Shown: in pieces, positions 26,979-36,094 of the stretch
How the letters are laid out: each line of letters opens with the position of its first letter
Numbering within the stretch: the first letter of the stretch is position 1
Position numbers and translations under genes: made by a program
From: Stenotrophomonas humi
Lineage (GTDB): Bacteria; Pseudomonadota; Gammaproteobacteria; Xanthomonadales; Xanthomonadaceae
Reading direction: 5' to 3'
Assembly: GCF_001431415.1 (NCBI RefSeq)
Contig: NZ_LDJI01000031.1
Span: 24,403 to 88,402 of the forward strand
DNA length: 64,000 nucleotides
Notes under the pieces: model-generated
What the model was told of the DNA's origin: nothing
Database searches by the model: none
What the model saw: only the letters and a program-made list of their open reading frames with translations

Positions 26979-27204
26979 CGGGTCGGCTGTCGAGCAGAAT
27001 CATGTCCCGATGTAGAGCACGTTGCCCGTTGCCCGGGGGGCGGGGTGCGGGCGATAGACTCCGCGCGTGATTCAAGGCTGGCCGAGTGGTTCGGGTTGTC
27101 ACGAGCAGCCACGGGCGCACCCAGACCAATGGCCGGGGCAGGGAGACCCCGGTGCTGGCTAGAATGGGCCGGCGTTTCATCCTGCCGCCAGCCTGATTGA
27201 CCTG

Positions 27205-27918
27205 ATGCGAATCGACCCCGCCGAAATCGAAGCCCTGTTCAATGCCATTCCCAGCGTGCTGTTCTTCGCCAAGGACATGCAGGGGCGCTATACGCACGTC
27301 AATCTGACGATGATGCACCGGCTGGGGGTGAAGTCACGCGGCGAAGTCATCGGCAAGCGTGCCGATGAGCTGTACCCGGCTGGCATGAGTGAGGCCTATG
27401 TCGAGCAGGACGCACGGGTGCTGGCCGGTGAAGTGATCGAGAACGTCATGGAGCTGCAGTTGCTCGCCAACCAGCAGCCCGGCTGGTGCCTGACCTGCAA
27501 GCGTCCGATCATCGAAGATGGCAGCGTGGTCGGACTGATCGGTATTTCCCGTGACCTTGGCCAGCGCGGTGGACTGGAATCGCAGTACGAACCGTTGCGG
27601 CTGGCATTGGATTATCTCAACACGCATTACGCTGAAAACGTGCGCATGCAGACGCTGCTGGACATCACCGGATTCTCGCTGTCCAAGCTGGAGCGTTCGT
27701 TCCGCAAGGTGTTCCAGATGACCCCGCAGCAGGTGCTTACCCGGCTGCGCATCCAGATCGCGCTGCATCTGCTGCATGGCGATGAAAGCGTGGCCAGTAT
27801 CGGTCAGGCATGTGGTTTCAGTGACCAGAGTGCGTTCACCCGCAAGTTCAAGGCCGAAGTGGGCATGGCGCCGCGCCAGTACCGGGCGATGATCGCCGCC
27901 CGCGCCGCACAGGGCTGA
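27205..27918 (+). CDS. PAS-AraC fusion transcription regulator
   Basis: A 237-residue regulator joining an N-terminal PAS domain to a C-terminal AraC/XylS DNA-binding domain. The PAS part (about residues 8-115) includes IPSVLFFAKDMQGRYTHVNL and IIEDGSVVGLIGISRDL. The AraC part (about 130-232) has both HTH units: LLDITGFSLSKLERSFRKVF and VASIGQACGFSDQSAFTRKF. A PAS sensor in place of the usual cupin arm suggests control by a ligand or redox signal, but the ligand is unknown. It stands alone between purA and radA. Confidence 0.88.
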   Translation: MRIDPAEIEALFNAIPSVLFFAKDMQGRYTHVNLTMMHRLGVKSRGEVIGKRADELYPAGMSEAYVEQDARVLAGEVIENVMELQLLANQQPGWCLTCKRPIIEDGSVVGLIGISRDLGQRGGLESQYEPLRLALDYLNTHYAENVRMQTLLDITGFSLSKLERSFRKVFQMTPQQVLTRLRIQIALHLLHGDESVASIGQACGFSDQSAFTRKFKAEVGMAPRQYRAMIAARAAQG

Positions 27919-27991
27919 ATCGCCGGCGCACGGTCGCAGCCGTTGCGACCGCGCTCGGCTATCCTGCGGTTCCCCGCAGGCAGGAACCTCC

Positions 27992-29377
27992 ATGGCCAAG
28001 ACCCGAAGCAGCGCTTACGTCTGCACGGAATGTGGTGCCGAATACAGCAAGTGGCAGGGCCAGTGCACCGAATGCGGCGCCTGGAACGTGCTCAGTGAAA
28101 TCGTGCTGGAAAGTGCTGCCGCCGCGAAGTCGCCGGCCTCGCGTCGCAGTGGTTGGGCAGGCAAGGTCGATGCACCCAAGATCACCGCGTTGAAGGATGT
28201 ACAGCAGACCGAACACCTGCGCGTATCGACCGGCATCGGCGAGTTCGACCGTGTGCTGGGTGGCGGCCTGGTGGAAGGTGCGGTGGTGCTGGTCGGTGGC
28301 GATCCGGGCATTGGCAAATCCACGCTGCTGCTGCAGGCGGTGGCAAAGATGGCCAGCACCTTGCCGGTGTTGTATGTGACCGGTGAGGAGTCGCTGGCGC
28401 AGGTGGCCGGCCGCGCGGTGCGCCTGGATCTGCCGTTGGAGGGCCTCAATGGCCTGGCCGAAACCGGGGTTGAAAACATCCTGCAGCATGCCGCCAGTGC
28501 GCGGCCGAAGTTGATCGTGGCCGATTCGGTGCAGACGCTGTGGACCGAATCCGTCACCGCCGCGCCGGGCTCGGTGAGCCAGGTGCGCGAGAGTGCTGCA
28601 CGCCTGGTGCGCTTTGCCAAGGAGACCGGCACCGCCGTGTTCCTGGTGGGCCACGTCACCAAGGAGGGGGGCATTGCCGGTCCGCGCGTGCTGGAGCACA
28701 TGGTCGATGCGGTGCTGTACTTCGAAGGTGAGAGCGGCAGCCGTTTCCGGGTGCTGCGTGCGTTCAAGAACCGCTTTGGTGCGGTCAACGAACTGGGCGT
28801 GTTCGCCATGGGCGACAAGGGCCTGAAGGAAGTTCCCAACCCGTCGGCGATCTTTCTGTCCGGCGGTAGTACGCGGCAGCCCGGCAGCTGTGTGATGGTC
28901 ACCCGCGAAGGAACCCGTCCGCTGTTGGTGGAAGTGCAGGCGCTGGTGGATTCATCACCGTTGTCCAACCCGCGTCGGGTTGCGGTGGGGCTGGAGCAGA
29001 ATCGCCTGGCGATGTTGCTGGCGGTGCTGCACCGTCACGGCGGCGTGGTGGTCGGCGACCAGGACGTGTTCGTCAATGTGGTCGGCGGCATCCGCGTGCA
29101 GGAGACGGCGGTGGATCTGCCGGTGCTGCTGGCGGTGCTGTCCTCGCTGCAGGACCGGCCGCTGGCCGAGAAGACGATCGCCTTCGGTGAGGTCGGCCTG
29201 TCCGGCGAGATCCGCCCGGTGCCCAATGGTGAGGACCGCTTGCGCGAGGCGGCCACGCATGGTTTCAAGCGCGCCATCGTGCCCAAGGCCAATGCGCCCA
29301 AGACCGGCTCGGTGAAGGGTATGGAAGTGATCGCGGTGGAGCGGTTGTCCGAGGCGCTGGAGGCGGCCGCCGAATAG
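27992..29377 (+). CDS. radA: DNA repair protein RadA (Sms)
   Basis: Hexameric helicase acting on recombination branches. The 461-residue protein has the N-terminal Cys4 zinc finger (CTECGAEYSKWQGQCTECGA), the RecA-like ATPase with Walker A (VGGDPGIGKSTLLLQA, near residue 100), the RadA-specific KNRFGAVNELGVF motif, and a C-terminal Lon-protease-like domain (LSGEIRPVPNGEDRLREAAT). Length is typical. AGGAAC precedes the ATG. It faces a converging cytochrome-assembly-like gene. Confidence 0.96.
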   Translation: MAKTRSSAYVCTECGAEYSKWQGQCTECGAWNVLSEIVLESAAAAKSPASRRSGWAGKVDAPKITALKDVQQTEHLRVSTGIGEFDRVLGGGLVEGAVVLVGGDPGIGKSTLLLQAVAKMASTLPVLYVTGEESLAQVAGRAVRLDLPLEGLNGLAETGVENILQHAASARPKLIVADSVQTLWTESVTAAPGSVSQVRESAARLVRFAKETGTAVFLVGHVTKEGGIAGPRVLEHMVDAVLYFEGESGSRFRVLRAFKNRFGAVNELGVFAMGDKGLKEVPNPSAIFLSGGSTRQPGSCVMVTREGTRPLLVEVQALVDSSPLSNPRRVAVGLEQNRLAMLLAVLHRHGGVVVGDQDVFVNVVGGIRVQETAVDLPVLLAVLSSLQDRPLAEKTIAFGEVGLSGEIRPVPNGEDRLREAATHGFKRAIVPKANAPKTGSVKGMEVIAVERLSEALEAAAE

Positions 29378-29426
29378 GCGGTGGAGCGGAGCCACACTCA
29401 GCCGGGGACTTTGCCGGGAATGTTTC

Positions 29427-29447
29427 GTGCCGAGCATGGCTCGGCAC
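29427..29447. repeat. GTGCCGAGC palindrome between convergent genes
   Basis: GTGCCGAGC, ATG, GCTCGGCAC: a perfect 9-bp stem. The sequence matches the core of the GTAG-type Stenotrophomonas repeat but lacks the leading GTAG. Placed between the convergent ends of radA and the CcsA-like gene, it may act as a two-way terminator. Confidence 0.6.
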
Positions 29448-29461
29448 GACGAGGCCATGGC

Positions 29462-30253
29462 TTAGTTGCTGCCCAGTACCAGCTCAATCACGAATCGGCT
29501 GCCGAAGAACGCCAGCAGCAACAGCGCCATTGCGCTCAAGGTCCAGTGCACGGCTTTGCTGCCACGCCAGCCATACCGGCGGCGGCCGATCAGCAGCGTG
29601 CCGAACACGATCCACGACAGCACGCTGAGGACGGTCTTGTGCACCAGCTTCTGCGCCAGCAGGTCATCAACGAACAGCACGCCGGTCAGCAGGGTCAGCG
29701 TCAGCAGGCTGAAGCCGACGGCGATGGTGCGGAACAGCAGTGTTTCCAGATCGCTCAGCGGCGGCAGTGCTCGTAGCCAAGGGCGGAAATCACGCTGGCG
29801 CAATGCGCGCTCCTGCAGCCACAGCATGATCGCCAGCAGTGCGGCGATGCTCAGCGTGGCGTAGGCCAGCAGCGCCAGCCATGCGTGGGTGGCCAGCCGC
29901 CAGCCCAGCAGCTTGCTCGGCTCATGGCCGTAGCCGTGGTAGGTCAACAGCAGGATGGCGGCCATCGGGAACACCACCACGCCCAGCGCCGCCATGCGTC
30001 CGCGCGCGCCTACCAGTGCGGTCAGCACGCTCATGCCGAGGCCGACCAGAGACAGCGCGGCGAAGAAGTGCATGTCCGGGCCGCCTTCGGTCCGCATTGC
30101 CACCAGCAGGTGGTAACCGCCGTGCAACAGTGCCGCAGCCACTGCGGGCAACAGCCAGAGGCGCGGCGGCGGCGAGCGGTCAGCCGTCAGGGCGCGCACC
30201 AGCAGGGCGGTGGCCAGCAGATACAGGAATGCGGCGATGAGAACGATTGTCAT
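29462..30253 (-). CDS. CcsA/YpjD-like cytochrome c assembly membrane protein
   Basis: A 263-residue integral membrane protein with about 8 helices, starting MTIVLIAAFLYLLATALLVR. The region WRLATHAWLALLAYATLSIA and the conserved His in FVDDLLAQKLVHKTVLSVLSW correspond to the heme-handling cytochrome c assembly (CcsA/HemX/YpjD) family. The Trp-rich WWD motif of true CcmC or CcmF is absent, so a HemX-like role is as likely as cytochrome c maturation. Its start is only 110 bp from the divergent ffh start, a conserved arrangement in gammaproteobacteria. Confidence 0.82.
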   Translation of the reverse strand: MTIVLIAAFLYLLATALLVRALTADRSPPPRLWLLPAVAAALLHGGYHLLVAMRTEGGPDMHFFAALSLVGLGMSVLTALVGARGRMAALGVVVFPMAAILLLTYHGYGHEPSKLLGWRLATHAWLALLAYATLSIAALLAIMLWLQERALRQRDFRPWLRALPPLSDLETLLFRTIAVGFSLLTLTLLTGVLFVDDLLAQKLVHKTVLSVLSWIVFGTLLIGRRRYGWRGSKAVHWTLSAMALLLLAFFGSRFVIELVLGSN

Positions 30254-30363
30254 CGCGTGAGTTTCGCACACGGGCCTGCCGCTGGCGATGTGAACCGGCG
30301 GGCAGCGGGGCCGCCCGTTATACTTGCCTTCTCTGTTTCCACGATTTCCGCAGGTCCCATCGC

Positions 30364-31743
30364 ATGTTTGAGTCACTGACCCAGCGCCTTTCCGGCACCA
30401 TCGAGCGTCTGCGTGGGCGCGGCCGCCTGACCGAGGAAAACATCCGCGAGGCAACCCGCGAAGTCCGCATCGCCCTGCTTGAGGCCGATGTGGCCCTGCC
30501 GGTGGTGCAGGCGCTGGTGGAGAAGATCAAGATCCGCGCCGTTGGCCAGGAAGTGCTCAAGTCGCTGACCCCGGGCCAGGCGCTGATCAAGGTCGTGCGC
30601 GATGAGCTGACCGCGGTGATGGGTTCGCAGGCCACCGACCTGAACCTCAATGTGCCGGCACCGGCCATCATCCTGATGGCAGGCCTGCAGGGTGCGGGCA
30701 AGACGACCACGGTCGGCAAGCTGGCCAAGCACCTGAAGGAAAAGCGCAAGAAGAAGGTGATGGTGGTGTCGGCCGACGTCTATCGCCCGGCCGCCATCGA
30801 ACAGCTGAAGACCCTGGCCGATCAGGTCGGCGTGCTGTTCTTCCCGTCGACCGCCGAGCAGAAGCCGGTGGACATCGTCCGTGCTGCCATTGATGACGCG
30901 CGCAAGTCCTTTGTCGACGTGCTGCTGGTCGATACGGCAGGCCGACTGGCCATCGACGAAGCGATGATGGCCGAGATCAAGGCCCTGCACGCAGCGGTCA
31001 ACCCGGCCGAGACGTTGTTCGTGGTCGATGCGATGACCGGCCAGGACGCCGCCAACACCGCCAAGGCCTTCGGCGAAGCGCTGCCGCTGACCGGCGTGGT
31101 GCTGACCAAGACCGACGGTGACGCCCGTGGCGGTGCCGCGCTGAGCGTGCGCTACATCACCGGCAAGCCGATCAAGTTCACCGGTACCGGTGAAAAGGTC
31201 GACGGGCTGGATGTGTTCCACCCCGAGCGTGTGGCCAGCCGCATCCTCGACATGGGCGACGTGCTGTCGCTGGTGGAGCAGGTCGAGCAGCAGGTCGACA
31301 AGGACAAGGCGCAGAAGCTGGCCGAGAAGGTCGCCAAGGGCAAGAAGTTCGACTTGAACGACATGCGTGACCAGCTTGAGCAGATGCAGAACATGGGTGG
31401 CATTGGCGGCCTGATGGACAAGCTGCCGGGGCTGGGGCAGATCCCCGAGCACCTCAAGCAGCAGGCCACGCAGAGCAAGGAAGTGCCGCGCATGATTGCC
31501 ATCATCGGCTCGATGACCAAGAAGGAGCGTCGCAACCCGGGCCTGCTCAATGGTTCGCGCCGCGCCCGCATCGCCCGCGGCTCCGGCACTCAGCCGGCTG
31601 ACGTCAACAAGCTGATGAAGCAGTACATGCAGATGGAGAAGATGATGAGCAAGCTTGCCGGCGGTGGCATGAAGGGCATGATGCGCAACATGAAGGGCAT
31701 GCTCGGCGCCATGGGTGGCAAGGGTGGTCTGCCGTTCCGTTGA
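30364..31743 (+). CDS. ffh: Signal recognition particle protein Ffh
   Basis: SRP GTPase that targets inner-membrane proteins. The 459-residue protein has the N domain (MFESLTQRLSGTIERLRGRG), the G domain with P-loop GLQGAGKTTTVGKLA, DTAGRLAIDEAMMAEI and TKTDGDARGG, and the Met-rich M domain at the C-terminus (KQYMQMEKMMSKLAGGGMKG). The ATG at 30364 gives the canonical N-terminus; the frame extends upstream but without sense. A TATACT hexamer at 30319-30324 is a possible -10 element. Confidence 0.97.
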   Translation: MFESLTQRLSGTIERLRGRGRLTEENIREATREVRIALLEADVALPVVQALVEKIKIRAVGQEVLKSLTPGQALIKVVRDELTAVMGSQATDLNLNVPAPAIILMAGLQGAGKTTTVGKLAKHLKEKRKKKVMVVSADVYRPAAIEQLKTLADQVGVLFFPSTAEQKPVDIVRAAIDDARKSFVDVLLVDTAGRLAIDEAMMAEIKALHAAVNPAETLFVVDAMTGQDAANTAKAFGEALPLTGVVLTKTDGDARGGAALSVRYITGKPIKFTGTGEKVDGLDVFHPERVASRILDMGDVLSLVEQVEQQVDKDKAQKLAEKVAKGKKFDLNDMRDQLEQMQNMGGIGGLMDKLPGLGQIPEHLKQQATQSKEVPRMIAIIGSMTKKERRNPGLLNGSRRARIARGSGTQPADVNKLMKQYMQMEKMMSKLAGGGMKGMMRNMKGMLGAMGGKGGLPFR

Positions 31744-31777
31744 TCAGGCAATTGAACTCAAACCAGTGGATGGAAAA

Positions 31778-32218
31778 ATGCGCATGAAGAAAGGAATTTG
31801 CCTGGTAGCCGTGATGTTGGCTCTCACCGCATGTGGCGAAGATCGCTCACTGTCGCAGAAGGCGGGCAGCGCGATCAGCGGCACGGCCACGGACTTCGTC
31901 GCCGGCCTGGGCGAGGGCGTGGACAAGCGCATGTCGCTGAAGCTGGACGTTGACCCGTCGGTCGCGGGCAATGGCATGACCGTGACGCTGGGCAAGAGTC
32001 GCGGCATGGGGTCAAAGGATGCGTCGGTCTACGTGGTCGCCACCAAACCCTACAAAGGCGCCTTCATGGCGCGTGCGCTGGATGAGGCGGGCACCGAGAT
32101 CGGGCGCTCGCGGGTGGATGTGGATTTCGCAGCCGATGGCGCCCAGTATGTGAACTTCACTTTCAACGAAGAGATGGACAGCCAGCTGGTGCGTTCCTAC
32201 GCCCTCTCGCTTCGCTGA
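31778..32218 (+). CDS. Putative lipoprotein of unknown function
   Basis: A 146-residue protein with an N-terminal signal and lipobox: MRMKKGICLVAVMLALTACGED, where LTAC marks the lipidated Cys at residue 20. After it comes a short helix (AGSAISGTATDFVAGLGEGV), then alternating strands (LDVDPSVAGNGMTVTLGKSR, and RSRVDVDFAADGAQYVNFTF). I do not recognise a family. It follows ffh by 35 bp with only a weak purine-rich site. A start at ATG 31784 is also possible. Confidence 0.75.
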   Translation: MRMKKGICLVAVMLALTACGEDRSLSQKAGSAISGTATDFVAGLGEGVDKRMSLKLDVDPSVAGNGMTVTLGKSRGMGSKDASVYVVATKPYKGAFMARALDEAGTEIGRSRVDVDFAADGAQYVNFTFNEEMDSQLVRSYALSLR

Positions 32219-32250
32219 GCAGGGCAAGCCCCGGCGGCAATCCGACCGCC

Positions 32251-33324
32251 ATGCATACCCCTGCCATTTCCTCTCGGGCCAAGGCGTTCTGCGAACGCTT
32301 TGGCGTTGAGCTCCCCATCCTGCTGGCGCCGATGGCGGGCGCCTGCCCGGTGCCGTTGTCAGCCGCGCTTGCCAATGCCGGCAGCATGGGCGCGATGGGG
32401 GCAGTGCTGTCCACGGCGGAGCAGATCGGGCAGTGGATGGAGGCTTTCAGGGCGCAGTCGCATGGCCCTGCTCAGATAAACCTGTGGGTGCCCGATCCGC
32501 CACCGCTGCGCGATGCCGCCGCCGAGGCGGCTACCCGTGAGTTCCTCGGACAGTGGGGGCCGCAGGTGCCGGCCACTGCCGGTGATGCCGGTCCGGCCGA
32601 TTTCGATGCCCAGCTCGATGCGCTGATCCACGCGCGGCCCGCCGTGGCCTCGACCATCATGGGGGTGTTTTCCGCAGCACAGGTGCAGCGCTTGAAAGCC
32701 GCGGGCATTGCCTGGTTTGCCTGCGCCACCACGCTGGATGAAGCGCTGCAGGCACAGGCTGCCGGAGCGGATGCTGTGGTTGCGCAGGGCATGGAGGCCG
32801 GCGGTCATCGTGGTGCGTTCGACGCAGCGAAGGCCGAACTGCAGATGAGTGGGTTGTTCGCGCTGCTGCCGCGCCTGGCCGACAAGCTGCAGGTGCCGGT
32901 GATTGCCGCCGGTGGCATTGCCGATGGCCGCGGCGTTGCGGCGGCGCTGTTGCTCGGCGCCAGTGCAGTGCAGGTGGGTACCGCATTTCTTGCCGCGGAT
33001 GAATCCGATATCCCGCAGGTCTGGCGGCACGCATTGGCCGATGCCGAACCGGAAGGAACGCGCGCCACGCGGGTTTTCAGTGGTCGTCTGGGGCGGGCGC
33101 TGGATACGCCGTATGTGCGTGCGGCCGAAGCCGCTGATGCGCCGCAACCGCGCCCGTATCCCGTGCAGCGGGGGCTTACCGCCGGCATGCGCCGCGACGC
33201 AAATGCTGCCGATCATCTGGATGCGATGCAGGCGTGGGCTGGGCAGTCGGCATGGCTGGCGCGTCGCGCCCCTGCCGCTGAAATCATGCGGTCGATGTGG
33301 GCGCAGGCGCAGGCGTTGTCATGA
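32251..33324 (+). CDS. Nitronate monooxygenase (2-nitropropane dioxygenase family)
   Basis: FMN-dependent TIM-barrel oxygenase of 357 residues that detoxifies alkyl nitronates. The N-terminus has FGVELPILLAPMAGACPVPL, close to the conserved start of the barrel. The signature VAQGMEAGGHRGAF carries the catalytic His, and PVIAAGGIADGRGVAAALLLGASAVQVGTAF is the FMN phosphate-binding part. It overlaps the following aminotransferase gene by 4 bp (ATGA), so the two are translationally coupled, though no functional link is obvious. Confidence 0.88.
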   Translation: MHTPAISSRAKAFCERFGVELPILLAPMAGACPVPLSAALANAGSMGAMGAVLSTAEQIGQWMEAFRAQSHGPAQINLWVPDPPPLRDAAAEAATREFLGQWGPQVPATAGDAGPADFDAQLDALIHARPAVASTIMGVFSAAQVQRLKAAGIAWFACATTLDEALQAQAAGADAVVAQGMEAGGHRGAFDAAKAELQMSGLFALLPRLADKLQVPVIAAGGIADGRGVAAALLLGASAVQVGTAFLAADESDIPQVWRHALADAEPEGTRATRVFSGRLGRALDTPYVRAAEAADAPQPRPYPVQRGLTAGMRRDANAADHLDAMQAWAGQSAWLARRAPAAEIMRSMWAQAQALS

Positions 33325-34121
33325 GCCGCTTGTTCTGCAACGGACAGCCGGCCGATGCTGCCGCGCTGGGAGCGGCTCTGGTCAACTACGGGCATTTCAC
33401 TTCCTTGCAGGTGCGCAATGGCGCGGCGCAGGGATGGGCGTTGCACCTGCAGCGTCTGCAGCAGGCCACGCATGAGTTGTTCGACACGACGCTGGACGGC
33501 GCGCAGTTGTGCGTGTGGTTGAACGATGCGCTGGCGCAATGCGACATGCGCGATGCTTCGGTGCGCATCACGGTTTTTTCGCGCGCGTTTGATTTCCGCC
33601 AGCCGCTGCATGCGGTGCCGGTGGATGTGCTGGTCGGCATCGCTGCACCGGTCGCGCCGCCGGCGACGGCGCGCGCGGTGATGTCGCTGCGCTATCAGCG
33701 TGAGCTGGCGCATATCAAGCATGTCGGCACGTTTCCGTTGTTCCATCACCGTCGCCATGCCATGCGCGAGGGGTTCGACGATGTGGTGTTCGTCGATGAA
33801 GCTGGGAGGGTGAGCGAGGGCAGTACCTGGAATCTGGCGTTCTGGGATGGGGCGCAGGTGGTGTGGCCGCAGGCAGCCGCGCTGCGGGGTGTTGCCGAGC
33901 GATTGCTGATCGCCGGACTGGATCGGTTGGGTCAGCCGCATACGTCGTGCGAGATCGGCGTGGATGCCTTGTCGCGCTTCGGCGGCGCTGTGGCGTGCAA
34001 TGCCACGGGGCTGTGGCCGGTGGCTCGGATTGACGCGGCGCGCTTTGAGCAGTCGGACCGGCTGCTGCAGTTGTTGCAGCAGGCATTGGGCCAGACGCCC
34101 TGGCAGGAGCTTCAGACGTAA
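33321..34121 (+). CDS. Class IV PLP aminotransferase (possibly 4-amino-4-deoxychorismate lyase)
   Basis: A 266-residue fold-type IV PLP enzyme. The probable PLP lysine is in AHIKHVGTFPLF, near residue 130, followed by EGFDDVVFVDEAGRVSEGSTWNLAFWDG, the family signature. The short length and LVNYGHFTSLQVRNG start fit aminodeoxychorismate lyase (PabC, folate synthesis) better than branched-chain aminotransferase, but the D-amino acid branch is not excluded. It overlaps the nitronate monooxygenase gene by 4 bp. The gene ends 233 bp before rpsP. Confidence 0.75.
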   Translation: MSRLFCNGQPADAAALGAALVNYGHFTSLQVRNGAAQGWALHLQRLQQATHELFDTTLDGAQLCVWLNDALAQCDMRDASVRITVFSRAFDFRQPLHAVPVDVLVGIAAPVAPPATARAVMSLRYQRELAHIKHVGTFPLFHHRRHAMREGFDDVVFVDEAGRVSEGSTWNLAFWDGAQVVWPQAAALRGVAERLLIAGLDRLGQPHTSCEIGVDALSRFGGAVACNATGLWPVARIDAARFEQSDRLLQLLQQALGQTPWQELQT

Positions 34122-34274
34122 AGTCGGGGGCGGTGATTTCCGGGGTGTGGAAGCAATCAGCGGCCTCTCCCCGAGCCGCCCCTTGCCTGTGGCAATGGAG
34201 GCAGATCACGGGATTCACGGGACTGCAGGCACCCGGAACCACCACCATGTTCAGCTTGGCGGGCGGCGGCGGGG

Positions 34275-34303
34275 TTGGAATGGGTCTTGGGCGTCGCTAT
34301 AAT
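34275..34303 (+). promoter_or_regulatory. Sigma-70 promoter of the rpsP operon
   Basis: TTGGAA (34275-34280), 17 bp, TATAAT (34298-34303). A -35 with 4 of 6 and a -10 with 6 of 6 matches to consensus, 52 bp before the rpsP start: a strong housekeeping promoter. Confidence 0.75.
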
Positions 34304-34354
34304 CGCCGGCTTACCGCGCCATCCTGGCGACTGGGCAATAGAGGAAAAACCACC

Positions 34355-34615
34355 ATGGTCAAGATTCGACTGACCCGCGGCGGCGCCAAGAAGCGTCCGT
34401 TCTACCACATCATCGTGACCGACGTCCGTAGCGCCCGTGACGGCCGCAACATCGAGCGCGTCGGCTACTACAACCCGGTCGCCCAGGGTGCAGAGCAGCG
34501 CATCGTGCTGGACATCGCCGCTGTCGACAAGTGGGTTGCCAATGGCGCCCAGCTGACCGACAAGGTTCGCAACCTGTACAAGGAAGCGACCAAGGCCCAG
34601 GCCGTCGCGGCCTGA
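34355..34615 (+). CDS. rpsP: 30S ribosomal protein S16
   Basis: Small-subunit protein of 86 residues. MVKIRLTRGGAKKRPFYHII and the following RVGYYNP are the hallmarks of S16. It heads the rpsP-rimM-trmD-rplS operon, whose order is conserved in most bacteria. GAGGAAAAACC lies upstream of the ATG at 34355. Confidence 0.97.
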   Translation: MVKIRLTRGGAKKRPFYHIIVTDVRSARDGRNIERVGYYNPVAQGAEQRIVLDIAAVDKWVANGAQLTDKVRNLYKEATKAQAVAA

Positions 34616-34622
34616 TCCTGAC

Positions 34623-34644
34623 GGGCCGCGCGCAAGCGCGGCCC
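34623..34644 (+). other. Hairpin in the rpsP-rimM gap
   Basis: GGGCCGCGC, loop GCAA, GCGCGGCCC: a perfect 9-bp stem with a GNRA tetraloop. No T run follows. It lies between the rpsP stop and the rimM start inside the operon and may adjust the relative expression or stability of the messages. Confidence 0.6.
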
Positions 34645-34657
34645 GACGGTTTCCGAT

Positions 34658-35173
34658 ATGAAGAAAGATTCCGAGCGCCGGATCCTGCTTGGCAGGGTTG
34701 CCGGCGCTTTTGGTGTGCGCGGCGAACTCAAGCTCGAGTCCTGGACCGAGCCGCGTTCCGCCATTTTCAAATACCAACCTTGGATTCTGCGCACTCCCGC
34801 AGGGCAGGAATCCGAGATTTCGGGCGTGCGTGGCCGCGATTCGGGCAAGCATCTGGTGGCCACGTTTCCGGACGTGACCGACCGCGATGTGGTCGAGTCG
34901 ATGCGCGGCACCGAGATCTACATCGCCCGCAGCGCGCTGCCGCCGCCGAATCCCGATGAGTACTACTGGGTCGATCTTGAAGGCTTGGACGTGCAGACCG
35001 TGGACGGCGTGAAGCTTGGCCAGGCTTCGCACCTGTTCAGTACCGGCTCCAACGATGTGCTGGTGGTGCGGGGTGACCGCGAGCGCATGGTGCCGTTCGT
35101 GATGGGCGACTTCGTCAAGTCGGTCGATTTCGACGCCAATCTGATCGTGGTCGATTGGGATCCGGAGTTCTAA
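34658..35173 (+). CDS. rimM: Ribosome maturation factor RimM
   Basis: Binds S19 and aids 16S rRNA 3'-domain maturation. The 171-residue protein has the N-terminal RimM domain (LLGRVAGAFGVRGELKLES) and the PRC-barrel C-terminal domain (DEYYWVDLEGLDVQTVDGVK, ending VDWDPEF). Length is typical of the family. It lies 42 bp after rpsP and ends 5 bp before the trmD start. Confidence 0.97.
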   Translation: MKKDSERRILLGRVAGAFGVRGELKLESWTEPRSAIFKYQPWILRTPAGQESEISGVRGRDSGKHLVATFPDVTDRDVVESMRGTEIYIARSALPPPNPDEYYWVDLEGLDVQTVDGVKLGQASHLFSTGSNDVLVVRGDRERMVPFVMGDFVKSVDFDANLIVVDWDPEF

Positions 35174-35178
35174 ACCCG

Positions 35179-35958
35179 GTGCGCGTCGACGTCATCAGTC
35201 TATTTCCGGAATTCCTCGCCCAGTCTGCTGCGCTGGGCGTGGTTGGCCGCGCGCAGGAGCGGGGTCTGCTGGAGCTGCATGGCTGGAACCCGCGTGATTT
35301 CGCCGAGGGCAACTACCGGCGGGTGGATGACCGTCCGTTCGGCGGTGGTCCCGGCATGGTGATGCTGATCGAGCCGTTGCGCGCCGCGCTGGCCGCCGCG
35401 CGTGCGGCCGATCCGCAGCCGGCGCCGCTGATCTATCTGAGCCCGCAGGGGCGGCCGTTGACCCAGGCCAAGGTCCGGGAACTGGCCGCGTTGCCACGGA
35501 TGATCCTGCTGTGCGGCCGCTATGAAGGCGTGGATGAGCGCTTCCTGGCGTCCGAGGTGGACGAAGAGATTTCCCTGGGGGATTACGTCCTGTCCGGGGG
35601 CGAGCTGGGCGCGGCGGTGATCATCGATGCGGTTACCCGCTTGCAGGAGGGGGCCCTGAACGATGCTGAATCCGCGGTTCAGGACAGCTTCGAGGGTGAC
35701 GGCCTGCTGGATTGCCCGCATTACAGCCAGCCATCCAGCCACGCGCTGGGGGACGTGCCGGATGTACTGCGGTCGGGCAATCACGCCGCGATCGCGCGCT
35801 GGCGCCGCCAGCAATCCCTGCTGCGCACCGCGCTGCGCCGGCCTGACCTGCTGGATGAGGCGGGGTTGGGCAAGGCCGACCGCAAGCTGCTGGCGGAAGC
35901 CCGCGAAGCGCTGGCTGAGGCTGATCAAGCAGCTACTGGCGCCAAGGGCGATCAATAG
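35179..35958 (+). CDS. trmD: tRNA (guanine(37)-N1)-methyltransferase TrmD
   Basis: SPOUT methyltransferase of 259 residues that makes m1G37 in tRNA. The GTG at 35179 gives MRVDVISLFPEFLAQ, the canonical TrmD start; the in-frame ATG at 35155 would overlap rimM. Key motifs: RPFGGGPGMVML, then LLCGRYEGVDERFL, the trefoil-knot loop SLGDYVLSGGELGAAVIIDA, and VPDVLRSGNHAAIARWRRQQ. Length is normal. Confidence 0.96.
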   Translation: MRVDVISLFPEFLAQSAALGVVGRAQERGLLELHGWNPRDFAEGNYRRVDDRPFGGGPGMVMLIEPLRAALAAARAADPQPAPLIYLSPQGRPLTQAKVRELAALPRMILLCGRYEGVDERFLASEVDEEISLGDYVLSGGELGAAVIIDAVTRLQEGALNDAESAVQDSFEGDGLLDCPHYSQPSSHALGDVPDVLRSGNHAAIARWRRQQSLLRTALRRPDLLDEAGLGKADRKLLAEAREALAEADQAATGAKGDQ

Positions 35959-36094
35959 GCTAGAATTGCGAGTTCCCGTCAGCCCTTTGTGGTTGGCGTT
36001 GGAAACAAAACAATAAACGTGCAGCGCAATTCGGTGACTGCATGAGATTCCGCTGTCGAATGACACGCCCACCCGAACAAATCGGTGTAATCCA

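Noticed and set aside
35959..36094. Ribosomal protein leader RNA before rplS
   Set aside because: The gap is short and contains a TAGAAT hexamer, but I could not see a conserved fold that I can name.
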